This document shows, piece after piece, positions 1 through 10,739 of a stretch of DNA of 64,000 bases. The notes under the pieces are model-generated. The model was not told where the DNA came from. It ran no database searches and saw only the letters and a program-made list of their open reading frames with translations. The stretch is from Collinsella ureilytica. Lineage in GTDB: Bacteria > Actinomycetota > Coriobacteriia > Coriobacteriales > Coriobacteriaceae. Where the stretch lies: contig NZ_JAIMFO010000006.1 in NCBI RefSeq assembly GCF_019795105.1, positions 1 to 64,000 on the forward strand. Reading direction: 5' to 3'. Positions within the stretch are counted from its first letter, which is position 1. Each line of letters opens with the position of its first letter. Made by a program: the position numbers and the translations under genes.

Positions 1-180
1 TGGCATCTTATTTCGTCTTTGGAACCGGGGTCTCCCCCGGTCTCCTCGCAGTATCCGGTTTTCAAGGTACCCGCCCGGGCCGGTTCGGCCGCGCGGCAAG
101 GAGATATACTGCCAGACTCGAGGGGAGGATGGTACCTCAATCTTGCTCTCCATGAGGTGAACACAAGCGGGGTGTCAAAG
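1..180 (-). other. Probable rRNA operon leader (5' part only)
   Basis: Read on the minus strand this stretch holds a TTGACA hexamer (174-179), a GC-rich segment, then CCTTGAAAACCGGATACTG. That resembles the conserved CTTTGAAAACTGAATA-type element found in leaders and spacers of Gram-positive rRNA operons. It is followed by a perfect 7-bp hairpin with a GAGA tetraloop (24-41) and by AAAGACGAAATAAG. No 16S sequence is inside the window; it would have to begin to the left of base 1. The -10 hexamer is not convincing. This is inference from resemblance only. Confidence 0.35.
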
Positions 181-360
181 AAAACGGTCGATAAACTTCC
201 TTGAGGGATATATACGGAGCGATCTCAGCTGTAGCTCACGCACATACGATCGCGTACCGGGCGTTTCACGCCACACCATGCACCCGGGCACTCAGAGACT
301 CGTCGAACTAAGCCGCCGAGCTATTCTCACGAAGGCAAAACGGTCGGAGCAGCATTCGAG

Positions 361-529
361 GGTGCGTTCGGCTCGCTCAAGTGGAACCTGCGATCCGCTC
401 AAGCAACGCTCAATGCGAATGAGCGCGCAACTCGTTCGTGATAACGCTTGATCCGAATGCGCGCTCAGCTCACTCGAGAAAAGCTCAAAGCGAACGAACG
501 CGCGACTCGCTCAAGACAAGCTCGGCTAC
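361..529. repeat. Degenerate ~38-bp tandem repeats, non-coding
   Basis: Three imperfect copies of about 38 bp can be aligned at 417-454, 455-491 and 492-529. Each begins GAAT or GAAC, continues with a GCGCG(C/A)-rich block and then an (A)CTC(G/A)(T/C)TC segment. The preceding 361-416 contains a weaker copy with CGCTCAAG words. The array lies downstream of the DtxR-family gene. The stretch 230-525 holds no convincing gene; the short open frame at 438-725 runs into the coding strand opposite the regulator and looks like a shadow. Confidence 0.5.
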
Positions 530-948
530 TCAGCGAGTGAAACACCCTGACCCTCGAGATAGTCCATCCAGCGCTGCAGCGTATCCTCTGAAACGGCATG
601 TTCCATCATGCAGGCCTCAGCATCTGCGCGCTCAAACTCAACGCCCAGCTCCTTCATTAAGAAGGTGCGGAGCATCTGATGGCGCTTCCATACTGCACGC
701 CCCAAGGAACGACCCTCATCGGTAAGCATGACCTTACCGTAGTGAGACTGCTCCACCATGCCTTGAGCCTTGAGCGCAGAAACAGCCTTATTCACGGAAG
801 CTTTTGACACTTCCATGAGCTGAGCGATGTCTACGGATCGAACGCCGTCTCCCTGGCCGTTCTCTTCTTCAATACGAACCATGGCCTCGAGATAATCTTC
901 ATTGGCCATAGTGAGATGACGTTTACGGGAAGTCTCAGTGGTTTCCAT
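526..948 (-). CDS. DtxR/MntR-family metal-responsive repressor
   Basis: A 140-residue regulator with an N-terminal winged helix (about residues 14-75) and a dimerisation/metal domain (about 80-135). It stops there, so it lacks the C-terminal SH3-like domain of DtxR/IdeR and has MntR-like length. Candidate metal ligands are D18 and E21 in EDYLEAM, H90 in KRHQML, and C113, E116 and H117 in EACMMEH. D18/E21 match MntR, whereas a cysteine at 113 matches DtxR Cys102. Such proteins bind DNA when loaded with Mn(II) or Fe(II) and repress uptake genes. No metal transporter is adjacent, so the target is unknown. The start is supported by AAGGGG seven bases upstream. The gene is divergent from pepT. Confidence 0.85.
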   Translation of the reverse strand: METTETSRKRHLTMANEDYLEAMVRIEEENGQGDGVRSVDIAQLMEVSKASVNKAVSALKAQGMVEQSHYGKVMLTDEGRSLGRAVWKRHQMLRTFLMKELGVEFERADAEACMMEHAVSEDTLQRWMDYLEGQGVSLAE

Positions 949-975
949 GTATGAACCCCTTTCACTCTGGTTCTC

Positions 976-1003
976 ATTCTACCTCATGAGACGGATTACT
1001 AAA
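976..1003 (-). promoter_or_regulatory. Candidate promoter of the DtxR-family gene
   Basis: On the minus strand TTTAGT (998-1003) and TAGAAT (976-981) are separated by 16 bases, 28 bases upstream of the start codon. The -35 hexamer is weak. No clear DtxR/MntR operator palindrome was found here. Confidence 0.4.
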
Positions 1004-1068
1004 CACACCCAGTACACATCAAGGCGTGCTACAGTGCAGGCAGGCACGCTAAAACCAAGGAGGAAGCT

Positions 1069-2319
1069 ATGTCAAACACCTCAGATGTACTCGAACGCTT
1101 CTTGCGCTATGTACAAATTGATACAACATCTTCAGACGAGCACGCTCATCAGGTGCCTTCAACTGATCGGCAATTCCATCTGGCTCAGCTCCTTGCTCAA
1201 GAGCTCAAAGATTTAGAAGCTCACGATGTAGCCGTGAGTGAGCATGCGTATGTAACTGCTCATATTCCTGCATCTGCTGGAGCAGAGGATCTCCCTCGCC
1301 TCGGACTCATAGCCCATCTTGATACCACTGAGGTTGCTCCCGGTGCGGGCGTTGCCCCTCATATTGTGCACTACGAGGGCGGAGACCTGATTGCAGGAAC
1401 AGTTGATGGACGGCCGGTGAGCGTAAGTCCTGATCAGATGCCCTCACTTGCAGAAGCTGTTGGTGAGGATCTGGTCTGCACTGACGGAACCACGCTACTT
1501 GGAGCCGATGATAAGGCGGGCATAGCTGAGATCATGGCTCTTGTTGCTCGCCTTGCTCAAGATCCCAGCCTTCCCCACCCAAGCCTTGGTATTTGCTTTT
1601 GCCCTGATGAAGAGATTGGGCATGGAGCTTCCCTGCTCGATATCTCAGACTTTGGATGCGACTGGGCTTATACGGTAGACGGAGGCCCCATCGGAGAAAT
1701 TGAGTGGGAATGCTTTAATGCGGCCGAAGCAGTGGTGCGCGTTGAGGGACACTCGATTCATCCGGGCGATGCAAAGGGGCGGATGATCAACGCTCAAAAC
1801 ATCTTGCTGCGCTACCACGCCATGCTTCCCGAGGCAGAGCGGCCAGAGCATACGGAAGGCCGGGAGGGCTTCTTCCATCTTGAATCGATGTCAGGCACGG
1901 TCGTTCTTGCCATCGGCCGCTATATCATCCGCGATCACGACACTGCCTCATTTGAGCGACGGATCAGCCTTATGGAACATGCTGCGGATTTCTTAAATGA
2001 AGAGCTGGATCGTGACCGCATAGAGGTTAAAGTCGAGCGCCAATACCGCAATATGGCTGAGGTGGTATCTCAGCACCCGCAGCTCATTTCTGCTGCTCAT
2101 GAGGCGTTCCGTGCCGTTGGAATTGAAGCGCGCGAGCTACCCATCCGAGGCGGTACCGATGGTGCCCAGCTCAGCTTTAGAGGACTTCCCTGCCCCAATC
2201 TCTCTACCGGTGGCTATGCAATGCACTCGGTAAATGAGTTTATTCCGGTGCGCTCACTTGAGCTGATGGTCGATGTCTTAACTGAACTGGTCGCGCGCTT
2301 CGCTCAAGTACAGGAGTAG
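1069..2319 (+). CDS. pepT: Peptidase T (tripeptide aminopeptidase)
   Basis: A 416-residue M20B metallopeptidase that removes the N-terminal residue of tripeptides in the cytoplasm. The dinuclear zinc site motifs are present in order: HLDTTEVAPG, then GADDKAGIAEI (bridging Asp), CPDEEIGHGA (catalytic Glu pair), TVDGGPIGEIEWE, and RGGTDGAQLS followed by GGYAMHSVNEF near the C terminus. Length equals that of classical PepT (about 410). The start is fixed by AAGGAGG six bases upstream. It is monocistronic: divergent from the DtxR-like gene and followed by a hairpin that separates it from the convergent LCP gene. Confidence 0.95.
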   Translation: MSNTSDVLERFLRYVQIDTTSSDEHAHQVPSTDRQFHLAQLLAQELKDLEAHDVAVSEHAYVTAHIPASAGAEDLPRLGLIAHLDTTEVAPGAGVAPHIVHYEGGDLIAGTVDGRPVSVSPDQMPSLAEAVGEDLVCTDGTTLLGADDKAGIAEIMALVARLAQDPSLPHPSLGICFCPDEEIGHGASLLDISDFGCDWAYTVDGGPIGEIEWECFNAAEAVVRVEGHSIHPGDAKGRMINAQNILLRYHAMLPEAERPEHTEGREGFFHLESMSGTVVLAIGRYIIRDHDTASFERRISLMEHAADFLNEELDRDRIEVKVERQYRNMAEVVSQHPQLISAAHEAFRAVGIEARELPIRGGTDGAQLSFRGLPCPNLSTGGYAMHSVNEFIPVRSLELMVDVLTELVARFAQVQE

Positions 2320-2371
2320 GCTCGCACACGCGGCCTAACATGAACTGACCGTTCACGTTGCCAAAGCACAG

Positions 2372-2405
2372 GAGCAGGCTCACACAATCAAGTGAGAGCC
2401 TGCTC
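2372..2405. terminator. Probable bidirectional terminator between pepT and LCP gene
   Basis: GAGCAGGCTCAC (2372-2383) pairs with GTGAGAGCCTGCTC (2392-2405), leaving a two-base bulge and an 8-base loop. The T-rich tract after it on the plus strand is short and interrupted. It lies between two convergent genes and may serve both. Confidence 0.55.
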
Positions 2406-2440
2406 TGGCATTTCGTCTCTGCAATTTGTGGAGCTAGAGC

Positions 2441-3583
2441 CTACTCCGGCGTATCATCTCCGCTATTAGCCCAGCTCAGATTATTGCGCGTGTTCAGATC
2501 ACCAAGTGTGGTAGATGTGCCACCCTTGCCAGAGGTATTGGGGCCTTTGGGATCCTCACCAGCCTCTACGCGCTCCATCATTTCACGCAGGGCATCTTTG
2601 TACACAAAGACATAGCTCTTGCCATCGACGAATGTATCGGCTCCGGTATAGCTCGGCAGATTGGCAGACCAGATATTGGACGTATCCATACCGCGCATTG
2701 CCGTGACGACGCCTACAATATCGTCTACATCCATGGTGGTAATGAGCATATTCGAGAGCGATTCGAGCAAAGCAGGGATCTGTGTTATCTCAAGTCCGTT
2801 CAAAATCTTGTGCGCCAAGGCTCCAAGCACCATGCGCTGGTGACGCATGCGGGTATAGTCTCCGTCTGCAAATTGATGGCGAGCACGCGAGAAGGTCAGT
2901 GCCGTTGCACCGTCCATGTGCTGAGAGCCTGCAGGAATAGACATGTCTCCTGCCTGCGGGTCATCAACCTCATCGCCTTCAGGCACCGTAATATCAATGC
3001 CACCAACGGCATCAACCAAGCTCTCCAAACCGGTGAAACTCACCTCGGCGTAGTAGGCAATATTTGATCCGGTCAGATCGCGCACTGCAGTAACCACCGC
3101 CTCAGGCCCGCCATAGGCATGCGTCTCATTGATCTTCATGGTCTCACCCTTGTACTCCACCGCCGTATCACGGGGAATAGAAATGAGCGCAGCCGTCTTT
3201 TTAACCGGATCGACATGAGCCAAGATAATTGAGTCTGAGCGGTACGTTGTCTCACCAGGCCGTCCGTCGGTTCCTAACAGCAAAATATTAAAGGGGTCAC
3301 GCGCAGCGTTTGCATCCGTCAAGATGCCGGCAAGACCGCTCAAATAGCCAGAACTACCATGCAAGCTACCGTTAATGATGCTTTTAACCACCGTGATTGC
3401 TAAGGCTGAACCGGTGCAAAGCAACAAGATAATAAAGGTTGAAACAAGAGCCCGGCGTATCCGACGAGACCTCCTGCGTTGGCGTGCACGCTCGGCATAC
3501 CTGCCCACATTCTCGCGGCTATAGATCCGGCTCGCAGCTCCGATAGATGGCTGTCGCATATGTTGAACAGGATTTCTCGACAT
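2441..3583 (-). CDS. LytR-CpsA-Psr (LCP) family cell-wall ligase
   Basis: A 380-residue membrane protein with a basic cytoplasmic N terminus (RRRSRRIRR), one transmembrane helix at about residues 45-66 and an extracellular LCP domain. Family motifs are visible: NILLLGTDGRPGE, YRSDSIILAHVD, SIPRDTAVEY, KINETHAYGG and the arginine-rich FSRARHQFADGDYTRM. LCP enzymes transfer undecaprenyl-pyrophosphate-linked glycopolymers to peptidoglycan; the polymer here is unknown. The C-terminal 40 residues are Gly/Ser/Thr/Asn-rich. GGGAG lies seven bases before the ATG. It begins 14 bases after murA, so the two are very likely co-transcribed. Confidence 0.92.
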   Translation of the reverse strand: MSRNPVQHMRQPSIGAASRIYSRENVGRYAERARQRRRSRRIRRALVSTFIILLLCTGSALAITVVKSIINGSLHGSSGYLSGLAGILTDANAARDPFNILLLGTDGRPGETTYRSDSIILAHVDPVKKTAALISIPRDTAVEYKGETMKINETHAYGGPEAVVTAVRDLTGSNIAYYAEVSFTGLESLVDAVGGIDITVPEGDEVDDPQAGDMSIPAGSQHMDGATALTFSRARHQFADGDYTRMRHQRMVLGALAHKILNGLEITQIPALLESLSNMLITTMDVDDIVGVVTAMRGMDTSNIWSANLPSYTGADTFVDGKSYVFVYKDALREMMERVEAGEDPKGPNTSGKGGTSTTLGDLNTRNNLSWANSGDDTPE

Positions 3584-3597
3584 AGGTGTACTCCCTG

Positions 3598-4881
3598 CTA
3601 ATCGAATTCAGGGTCGGGCACGCTTGCATGCTCTACGTAGGCTCCAAGCGCTGAGAGCTTCTCGACGAAGGCCTCGTATCCGCGAGCAATGTGGTGAACT
3701 GCAGAAACCTCAGTTGTACCTTCAGCAACTAAGCCTGCCAACACCAATGCGGCGCCACCACGAAGATCGGGAGATACAACCTGAGCTCCAGAAAGCGAGC
3801 GCACCCCATGAATCATCGCATGATGGCTCTCAATATGAATATCTGCTCCCATGCGCACCAACTCAGATGCAAACATGAAGCGATTCTCAAAAATATTCTC
3901 GGTAATAATGGAGCTGCCATCAGCCAAGGCAGAAAGCACCATGGCTTGCGCCTGCATATCGGTTGGAAAACCCGGAAATGGCAGCGTTTGAATATCGATC
4001 GGCCGAATCGTTTCGGCACGCATGGCTCGCATGCCCGCCTCGGTACGCTCAAACGAGATACCCATGGCTTCAAGCTTGCGAATCACCATGGTGAGATGCA
4101 CCGGATTAAAGCCGGTAACCTCTACACCGCGAGAGCCAGCTGCAAGCGCGCCGGCAACCAAAAAGGTTCCAGCCTCAATGCGATCTCCCACCACGCGATG
4201 CTCAGTGGGGTGCAGCTCGGGCACACCCTCAATGCGGACAAGGGGCGTGCCTGCGCCTTCGATCTTGGCGCCCATCTTAGTGAGCATTTCGGCTAAGTCT
4301 ACAATCTCAGGCTCACGTGCGGCATTATCAATGAGCGTGGTGCCCTCTGCACGAACGGCAGCCATAATGAGATTTTCGGTCGCGCCAACGCTTGCAAACT
4401 CAAGTGTCACATCTGAGCCTGTCATACCCTTCGTTGCATCGGCATAGATATAGCCATGCTCGGTATCAAAAGAAACCCCGAGGGCTTCAAGACCTAAGAT
4501 ATGCATATCTATTTTGCGAGCACCGAGGTTGCAGCCACCAGGCATAGCAATCTTTGCCTTACCAAAGCGACCTAACAACGGCCCCATAACCGCTGTACTT
4601 GCCCGCATCTTAGCAACCAGCTCGTACGGTGCTTCCCACGAGTTCACCTCTGAGGTATCGATCGCAAGCGTATGCTTATCAACAACCTCAATCTCGGCAC
4701 CCATATGCTTGAGCACCTTGCCCATGACATGGACATCAGAAATATCAGGAACATTGGTTAGGGTGGTCACACCAGGAGCCAGTAAGGTTGCTGCCATTAG
4801 CTTCAATGCTGAGTTCTTAGCACCAGAGACAGCAACGGATCCTTCGAGCTTTCGCCCACCTTGTACGCGAATGATATCCAA
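3598..4881 (-). CDS. murA: UDP-GlcNAc 1-carboxyvinyltransferase
   Basis: This 427-residue enzyme transfers enolpyruvate from PEP to UDP-N-acetylglucosamine, the first committed step of peptidoglycan precursor synthesis. K22 in SGAKNSALK and C117 in MPGGCNLGARKID correspond to E. coli Lys22 and Cys115; with Cys present, fosfomycin sensitivity would be expected. The family length is about 420. Translation begins at TTG, with AAAGGG eight bases upstream. It lies just below the ATP synthase operon, and a strong intrinsic terminator ends only about 15 bases before the start codon, which leaves little room for a promoter. LCP follows. Confidence 0.96.
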   Translation of the reverse strand: MDIIRVQGGRKLEGSVAVSGAKNSALKLMAATLLAPGVTTLTNVPDISDVHVMGKVLKHMGAEIEVVDKHTLAIDTSEVNSWEAPYELVAKMRASTAVMGPLLGRFGKAKIAMPGGCNLGARKIDMHILGLEALGVSFDTEHGYIYADATKGMTGSDVTLEFASVGATENLIMAAVRAEGTTLIDNAAREPEIVDLAEMLTKMGAKIEGAGTPLVRIEGVPELHPTEHRVVGDRIEAGTFLVAGALAAGSRGVEVTGFNPVHLTMVIRKLEAMGISFERTEAGMRAMRAETIRPIDIQTLPFPGFPTDMQAQAMVLSALADGSSIITENIFENRFMFASELVRMGADIHIESHHAMIHGVRSLSGAQVVSPDLRGGAALVLAGLVAEGTTEVSAVHHIARGYEAFVEKLSALGAYVEHASVPDPEFD

Positions 4882-4895
4882 GCAAGAGACCCTTT

Positions 4896-4928
4896 CAAAA
4901 AAAGACCCGGAAGCCGCTGGCTTCCGGG
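4896..4928 (-). terminator. Strong intrinsic terminator after atpC
   Basis: CCCGGAAGCC (4906-4915) and GGCTTCCGGG (4919-4928) form a perfect 10-bp stem with a 3-base loop. On the minus strand the stem is followed by TCTTTTTTT. It ends the ATP synthase transcript and directly abuts the murA ribosome binding site. Confidence 0.88.
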
Positions 4929-4957
4929 CACGCTACTCGTTAACGGTCTGAATCAAG

Positions 4958-5368
4958 CTATGCAGCCTGAATCCTCTTGAGCAGGAGCTTGCACCAAGCG
5001 ATCTCATTATAGAGATTCACCCGCTGTGCATCATCTGCCGACAAATTACCCAGCTCCTCTTCAAATTCTTTAAGCTTGGTCTGAAGCTCAGAAGCCTTGA
5101 GTTCTGCCACATTTTCCGCACGCTCAACCAGCATGATCACGCGATCATCAGCCACCTCAACAAAGCCTGTTCCAATGGCAAACTCGCTGGTAACCTCACC
5201 CATCTTCTGAGCGCAGATCGTTGTGAATCCCGGCTCGATGGTAAAGATTTCGCTCGCATGACGAGGCGCGATACCCATGCTTCCATCGGTTGAAGGAACC
5301 GTGAGGAACGCTACGTCTTCTTCAAAAGCGAGGTGCTCAGGACACACGATGCGGACGTGAATGGCCAT
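4958..5368 (-). CDS. atpC: ATP synthase F1 epsilon subunit
   Basis: A 136-residue protein with the N-terminal beta-sandwich (VRIVCPEHLAFEEDVAF, GSMGIAPRHASEIFTIEPG, GFVEVADDRVIMLVERAE) and a C-terminal helical hairpin (about 88-136). Epsilon sits on the central stalk, couples rotation to catalysis, and its C-terminal helices can inhibit ATP hydrolysis. It starts immediately after the beta-subunit stop codon, so translation is probably coupled, and it is the last gene before the terminator. Confidence 0.95.
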   Translation of the reverse strand: MAIHVRIVCPEHLAFEEDVAFLTVPSTDGSMGIAPRHASEIFTIEPGFTTICAQKMGEVTSEFAIGTGFVEVADDRVIMLVERAENVAELKASELQTKLKEFEEELGNLSADDAQRVNLYNEIAWCKLLLKRIQAA

Positions 5369-7707
<2,339 letters not shown>

Positions 7708-7712
7708 AGCGG

Positions 7713-9314
7713 CTAGCGCTCCCCTTCAGCGGCGTTCGCCTGAGAGCTGCGAGCGATCAAGAACTCGGCTTTAAAGTCGCCGATAACCGTCTCAAGCTCC
7801 TGAGCGAGCGCATCGTCAATCTTGTCATGTCCCACACGCTCACGCAGCTGACGATACGCACCTGCAAAATAGTCGAGCATCTGATCGCGGAAGGGCACAA
7901 CCTCTTCGACCTCAAGATCGTCCAGGTAACCTCGGTTACCTGCAAAGAGTGCAAGCACCTGATCAGACACAGACATTGGCTCAAAGCGCGGCTGCTTGAG
8001 CAGCTCAGTCATACGTGAACCATGCGTGAGTTGGCGCTGCGTAGTGGCATCTAAGTCTGATCCAAACTGCGTAAAGCCAGCGAGCTCACGGAAGGAAGCC
8101 AGATCGAGGCGGAGATTGCCCGCCATCTGCTTCATAGCCTTTGTCTGGGCAGCACCGCCGACACGCGACACCGAAATGCCAACGTCAACAGCAGGGCGCT
8201 GACCCTGGAAGAACAGCTCACTTTGCAGATAGATCTGACCGTCAGTGATTGAAATCACGTTCGTGGGGATGTAGGCAGAAACGTCTCCATCCTGAGTCTC
8301 GATGATCGGAAGTGCCGTGAGCGAACCGCTGCCGTTAGCCGCGGAAAGCTTGCAGGCACGCTCGAGCAAGCGAGAGTGCAGGTAGAAAATGTCTCCCGGA
8401 TATGCCTCACGTCCAGGCGGGCGGCGAAGCGTCAAAGACATCTGACGATACGCAACTGCCTGCTTGGAGAGGTCGTCATACACAGCAAGTACGTGACCAC
8501 CGGGGTTTGAGGCGCTTGCTGGGTTTCCGTCCTCGCCGTTGTACATAAAGAACTCACCAATGGCAGCACCAGCCATGGGAGCGATGTATTGCAACGGAGC
8601 GGCCGTACTTGCACTGGCCGAAACGATGACGGTGTAGTCTAAAGCCCCGTGGGCAGCCAAGGTCTCGCGAATCGAAGCAATGGTAGAAGCTTTCTGACCA
8701 ATTGCCACATACACGCAGATCATGCCTGTTCCACGCTGATTAATGATGGCATCAATCGCAATGGCGGTCTTGCCGGTCTTGCGGTCTCCAATGATAAGCT
8801 CACGCTGGCCACGACCAATAGGAATCATGGCATCGATGGCCAAAAGACCGGTCTGAACTGGCTCGCACACCGGCGTACGATCAATAACGCCTGGAGCCTT
8901 AAATTCAATGGGACGGCGATGCGTGGCATTGATGGGACCTTTGCCGTCAATGGGCTGGCCTAAAGGATTGACCACGCGGCCAAGCATGCCTCGACCAACC
9001 GGAATATCCATAACGCGACCGGTGGTTCGGCATACGTCGCCTTCCTTGATGGAGTCAACGTCGCCAAAAAGTACGGCACCAACTTCCTCACGATCAAGGT
9101 TTTGGGCGAGTCCATACACGGGCTTGCCTGTCATGGAGCTTGTAAACTCGAGGAGCTCACCTGCCATGGCGCTCTTTAAGCCGAGCACATGAGCGATGCC
9201 GTCTCCCACCTCGGCTACATACGATACCTCCTGGGTATCGACCGTAGTCTCAAGATCCAGCAGGCGCTGCCGCAAGACCTCTTCAATGTTAACGGCACTG
9301 ATGACGTCTGTCAT
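7713..9314 (-). CDS. atpA: ATP synthase F1 alpha subunit
   Basis: The 533-residue non-catalytic nucleotide-binding subunit. It shows [15 protein letters not shown] (P-loop), [13 protein letters not shown], the arginine-finger region [13 protein letters not shown]...[15 protein letters not shown], and the C-terminal helical domain. An N-terminal [12 protein letters not shown] segment probably contacts delta. GGAGG lies ten bases upstream of the ATG. It is five bases from both atpH and atpG. Confidence 0.98.
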   Translation of the reverse strand: MTDVISAVNIEEVLRQRLLDLETTVDTQEVSYVAEVGDGIAHVLGLKSAMAGELLEFTSSMTGKPVYGLAQNLDREEVGAVLFGDVDSIKEGDVCRTTGRVMDIPVGRGMLGRVVNPLGQPIDGKGPINATHRRPIEFKAPGVIDRTPVCEPVQTGLLAIDAMIPIGRGQRELIIGDRKTGKTAIAIDAIINQRGTGMICVYVAIGQKASTIASIRETLAAHGALDYTVIVSASASTAAPLQYIAPMAGAAIGEFFMYNGEDGNPASASNPGGHVLAVYDDLSKQAVAYRQMSLTLRRPPGREAYPGDIFYLHSRLLERACKLSAANGSGSLTALPIIETQDGDVSAYIPTNVISITDGQIYLQSELFFQGQRPAVDVGISVSRVGGAAQTKAMKQMAGNLRLDLASFRELAGFTQFGSDLDATTQRQLTHGSRMTELLKQPRFEPMSVSDQVLALFAGNRGYLDDLEVEEVVPFRDQMLDYFAGAYRQLRERVGHDKIDDALAQELETVIGDFKAEFLIARSSQANAAEGER

Positions 9315-9319
9315 AAGCG

Positions 9320-9802
9320 CTATACCTCCGACTTCCCGCTGCCCTGCGTCATAACCCTGCGAGCTGACTCAAGCTGCATACGCACGGACGCGTCGCGGCG
9401 CTCACCGCGCGCCGAAAGGATGATGCCTCCGATAATGGAAGGATCGACGTGCTCGATCAAGAACACTTCCTCCTCCAAGTCGGCCTCGCACTTGTTCTTA
9501 ATCAAGCTGCGCAGCTCATCGTCTAAAGGAATCGCCGTTGTGACATGCACACCAACGAGCTCCTTTTCTCCATCGACCATATCGCGGTACATGTCCAAGA
9601 CCTCGGGCAACTTGTCGAGGTCGCCACCTGTGGCCATGGAAGAGAGAACCGAGAGCACCTCAGGCGAGGCATCCGCCTCTGCCTTGAGCGGCACCATATC
9701 CTCGTAGACGCGGTCCTCAGACTGGGCGGCCTCGAGCAGGGTGCGCGCATAGGTCTCGAGCTTGCGCTGCTCGATCCTGCTATCCTGCTTCCGCTCACTC
9801 AT
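9320..9802 (-). CDS. atpH: ATP synthase delta subunit (OSCP)
   Basis: A 160-residue stator protein, shorter than the usual ~175-180. The N-terminal helical domain ([19 protein letters not shown]) and the C-terminal region ([20 protein letters not shown], a DPSIIGG motif typical of OSCP) are recognisable. It joins the peripheral stalk (b subunit) to the top of F1. Its ATG overlaps the atpF stop codon (ATGA), which supports coupled translation. Confidence 0.92.
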   Translation of the reverse strand: MSERKQDSRIEQRKLETYARTLLEAAQSEDRVYEDMVPLKAEADASPEVLSVLSSMATGGDLDKLPEVLDMYRDMVDGEKELVGVHVTTAIPLDDELRSLIKNKCEADLEEEVFLIEHVDPSIIGGIILSARGERRDASVRMQLESARRVMTQGSGKSEV

Positions 9803-10392
9803 TTCAAGCTACCCACTTCCGTGATGTACTTCTTGATCAGCTCGCGCTGCTTCTCATCGTTGGCGTCCAAGACCTCATCAACAATCTTGCCAGCAACGGC
9901 CACAGACACCTTCGCAATTGAATCCGTAGCGTTCGCATAAATACGATGCTGCTCATCTGCTGCACGCTCACGTGCCTTAGCCAAAATGTCCTCGGCCTCT
10001 TTGTGAGCCTCTGCAACGATCCGACCACGCTCTTTTTCTACGTCTGCGCGGGCAGCAAGCACAATCTCGGATGCCTTACGACGAGCCTCCACGATTGCGG
10101 CATCTGCCTCTTCGCGAGAAGTACGAACGCGCTCCTTAATCTCTGCTGCCTCATCAATGCTGTCCTGAATGGTCTCTTCGCGAGCCTTCAGCACGGCAAG
10201 CACCTTAGGCCAGGCAAACTTAGACAGCAGAAGCATAATGATCAAGAAGATGACGAGCGCGGGAATGAACTCGGCGAGCTTCGGGATCAGGATTTCGGCG
10301 CCACCCGCCGCCTGGCCATCCGCAAATGCGGCCGCAGGTAGCATGAGTGTAGAGCCCATGCCGGCGACGATACCGATGTGTACCTTTTTCAT
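9799..10392 (-). CDS. atpF: ATP synthase Fo b subunit with signal-peptide-like N terminus
   Basis: The open frame extends to 10443, but GGGAG six bases before the ATG at 10392 makes that the likely start, giving 197 residues and removing an overlap with atpE. The first ~25 residues (MKKVHIGIVAGMG...AAAFA) look like a signal peptide ending in an AFA/D cleavage site. A typical b-subunit membrane helix follows (about 35-58, ALVIFLIIMLLLSKFAWPKV), then a long charged helix forming the stator stalk. If processed, the membrane helix would become N-terminal. The extension is unlike classical b subunits. Confidence 0.93.
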   Translation of the reverse strand: MKKVHIGIVAGMGSTLMLPAAAFADGQAAGGAEILIPKLAEFIPALVIFLIIMLLLSKFAWPKVLAVLKAREETIQDSIDEAAEIKERVRTSREEADAAIVEARRKASEIVLAARADVEKERGRIVAEAHKEAEDILAKARERAADEQHRIYANATDSIAKVSVAVAGKIVDEVLDANDEKQRELIKKYITEVGSLK

Positions 10393-10423
10393 GACTGCTC
10401 CCTTACGTAGCGTCGCGTCTGGT

Positions 10424-10618
10424 CTAGCGAACAACCAAGGCAACGACGAATCCGATCAGGGCCAGTGCCTCGGCAAATGCCGATGCCATGATGAAGATGG
10501 TGAACAAGCGATCCTGAACCTCAGGCTGGCGAGCCATAGCCTGGGCACAACCGAATGCGGTAAGCCCAATAGCAAGACCAGCGCCAAGAACTCCGATGCT
10601 GTAACCGATAACTCCCAC
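10424..10618 (-). CDS. atpE: ATP synthase Fo c subunit (rotor ring)
   Basis: A 64-residue proteolipid with two membrane helices joined by the polar loop ARQPEVQ. The second helix carries the ion-binding glutamate (ASAFAEALALIG). An uninterrupted frame reaches 10663, but AAGGAGG lies at 10623-10629, four bases before a GTG at 10618, and neither upstream ATG (10636, 10663) has a ribosome binding site. I therefore place the start at GTG 10618. The residues around the glutamate do not show an obvious Na+-type pattern, so proton coupling is assumed. It lies between atpB and atpF. Confidence 0.9.
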   Translation of the reverse strand: MGVIGYSIGVLGAGLAIGLTAFGCAQAMARQPEVQDRLFTIFIMASAFAEALALIGFVVALVVR

Positions 10619-10705
10619 GTTTCCTCCTTCGTTCATGCGCCGTCTTGACGCATCCGAATGCAAACTTCTATATCAAGCGCTGTCGCGCCTGGTACCAAAT
10701 CATAC

Positions 10706-10739
10706 GAGAGCTCAGCTCTCATGTGGCTCACACGTGAGC
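10706..10739 (-). other. Two adjacent stem-loops in the atpB-atpE gap
   Basis: GAGAGCTCAGCTCTC (10706-10720) is an almost perfect dyad, and GCTCAC-AC-GTGAGC (10726-10739) is a perfect 6-bp stem. They sit directly after the atpB stop codon, in a 121-base gap before atpE, the most highly expressed cistron of the operon. A role in mRNA processing or stability is inference. Confidence 0.5.

Noticed and set aside
417-529. CRISPR array
   Set aside because: Units are imperfect throughout, there are no conserved repeats separated by unique spacers, and no cas genes occur in the window.
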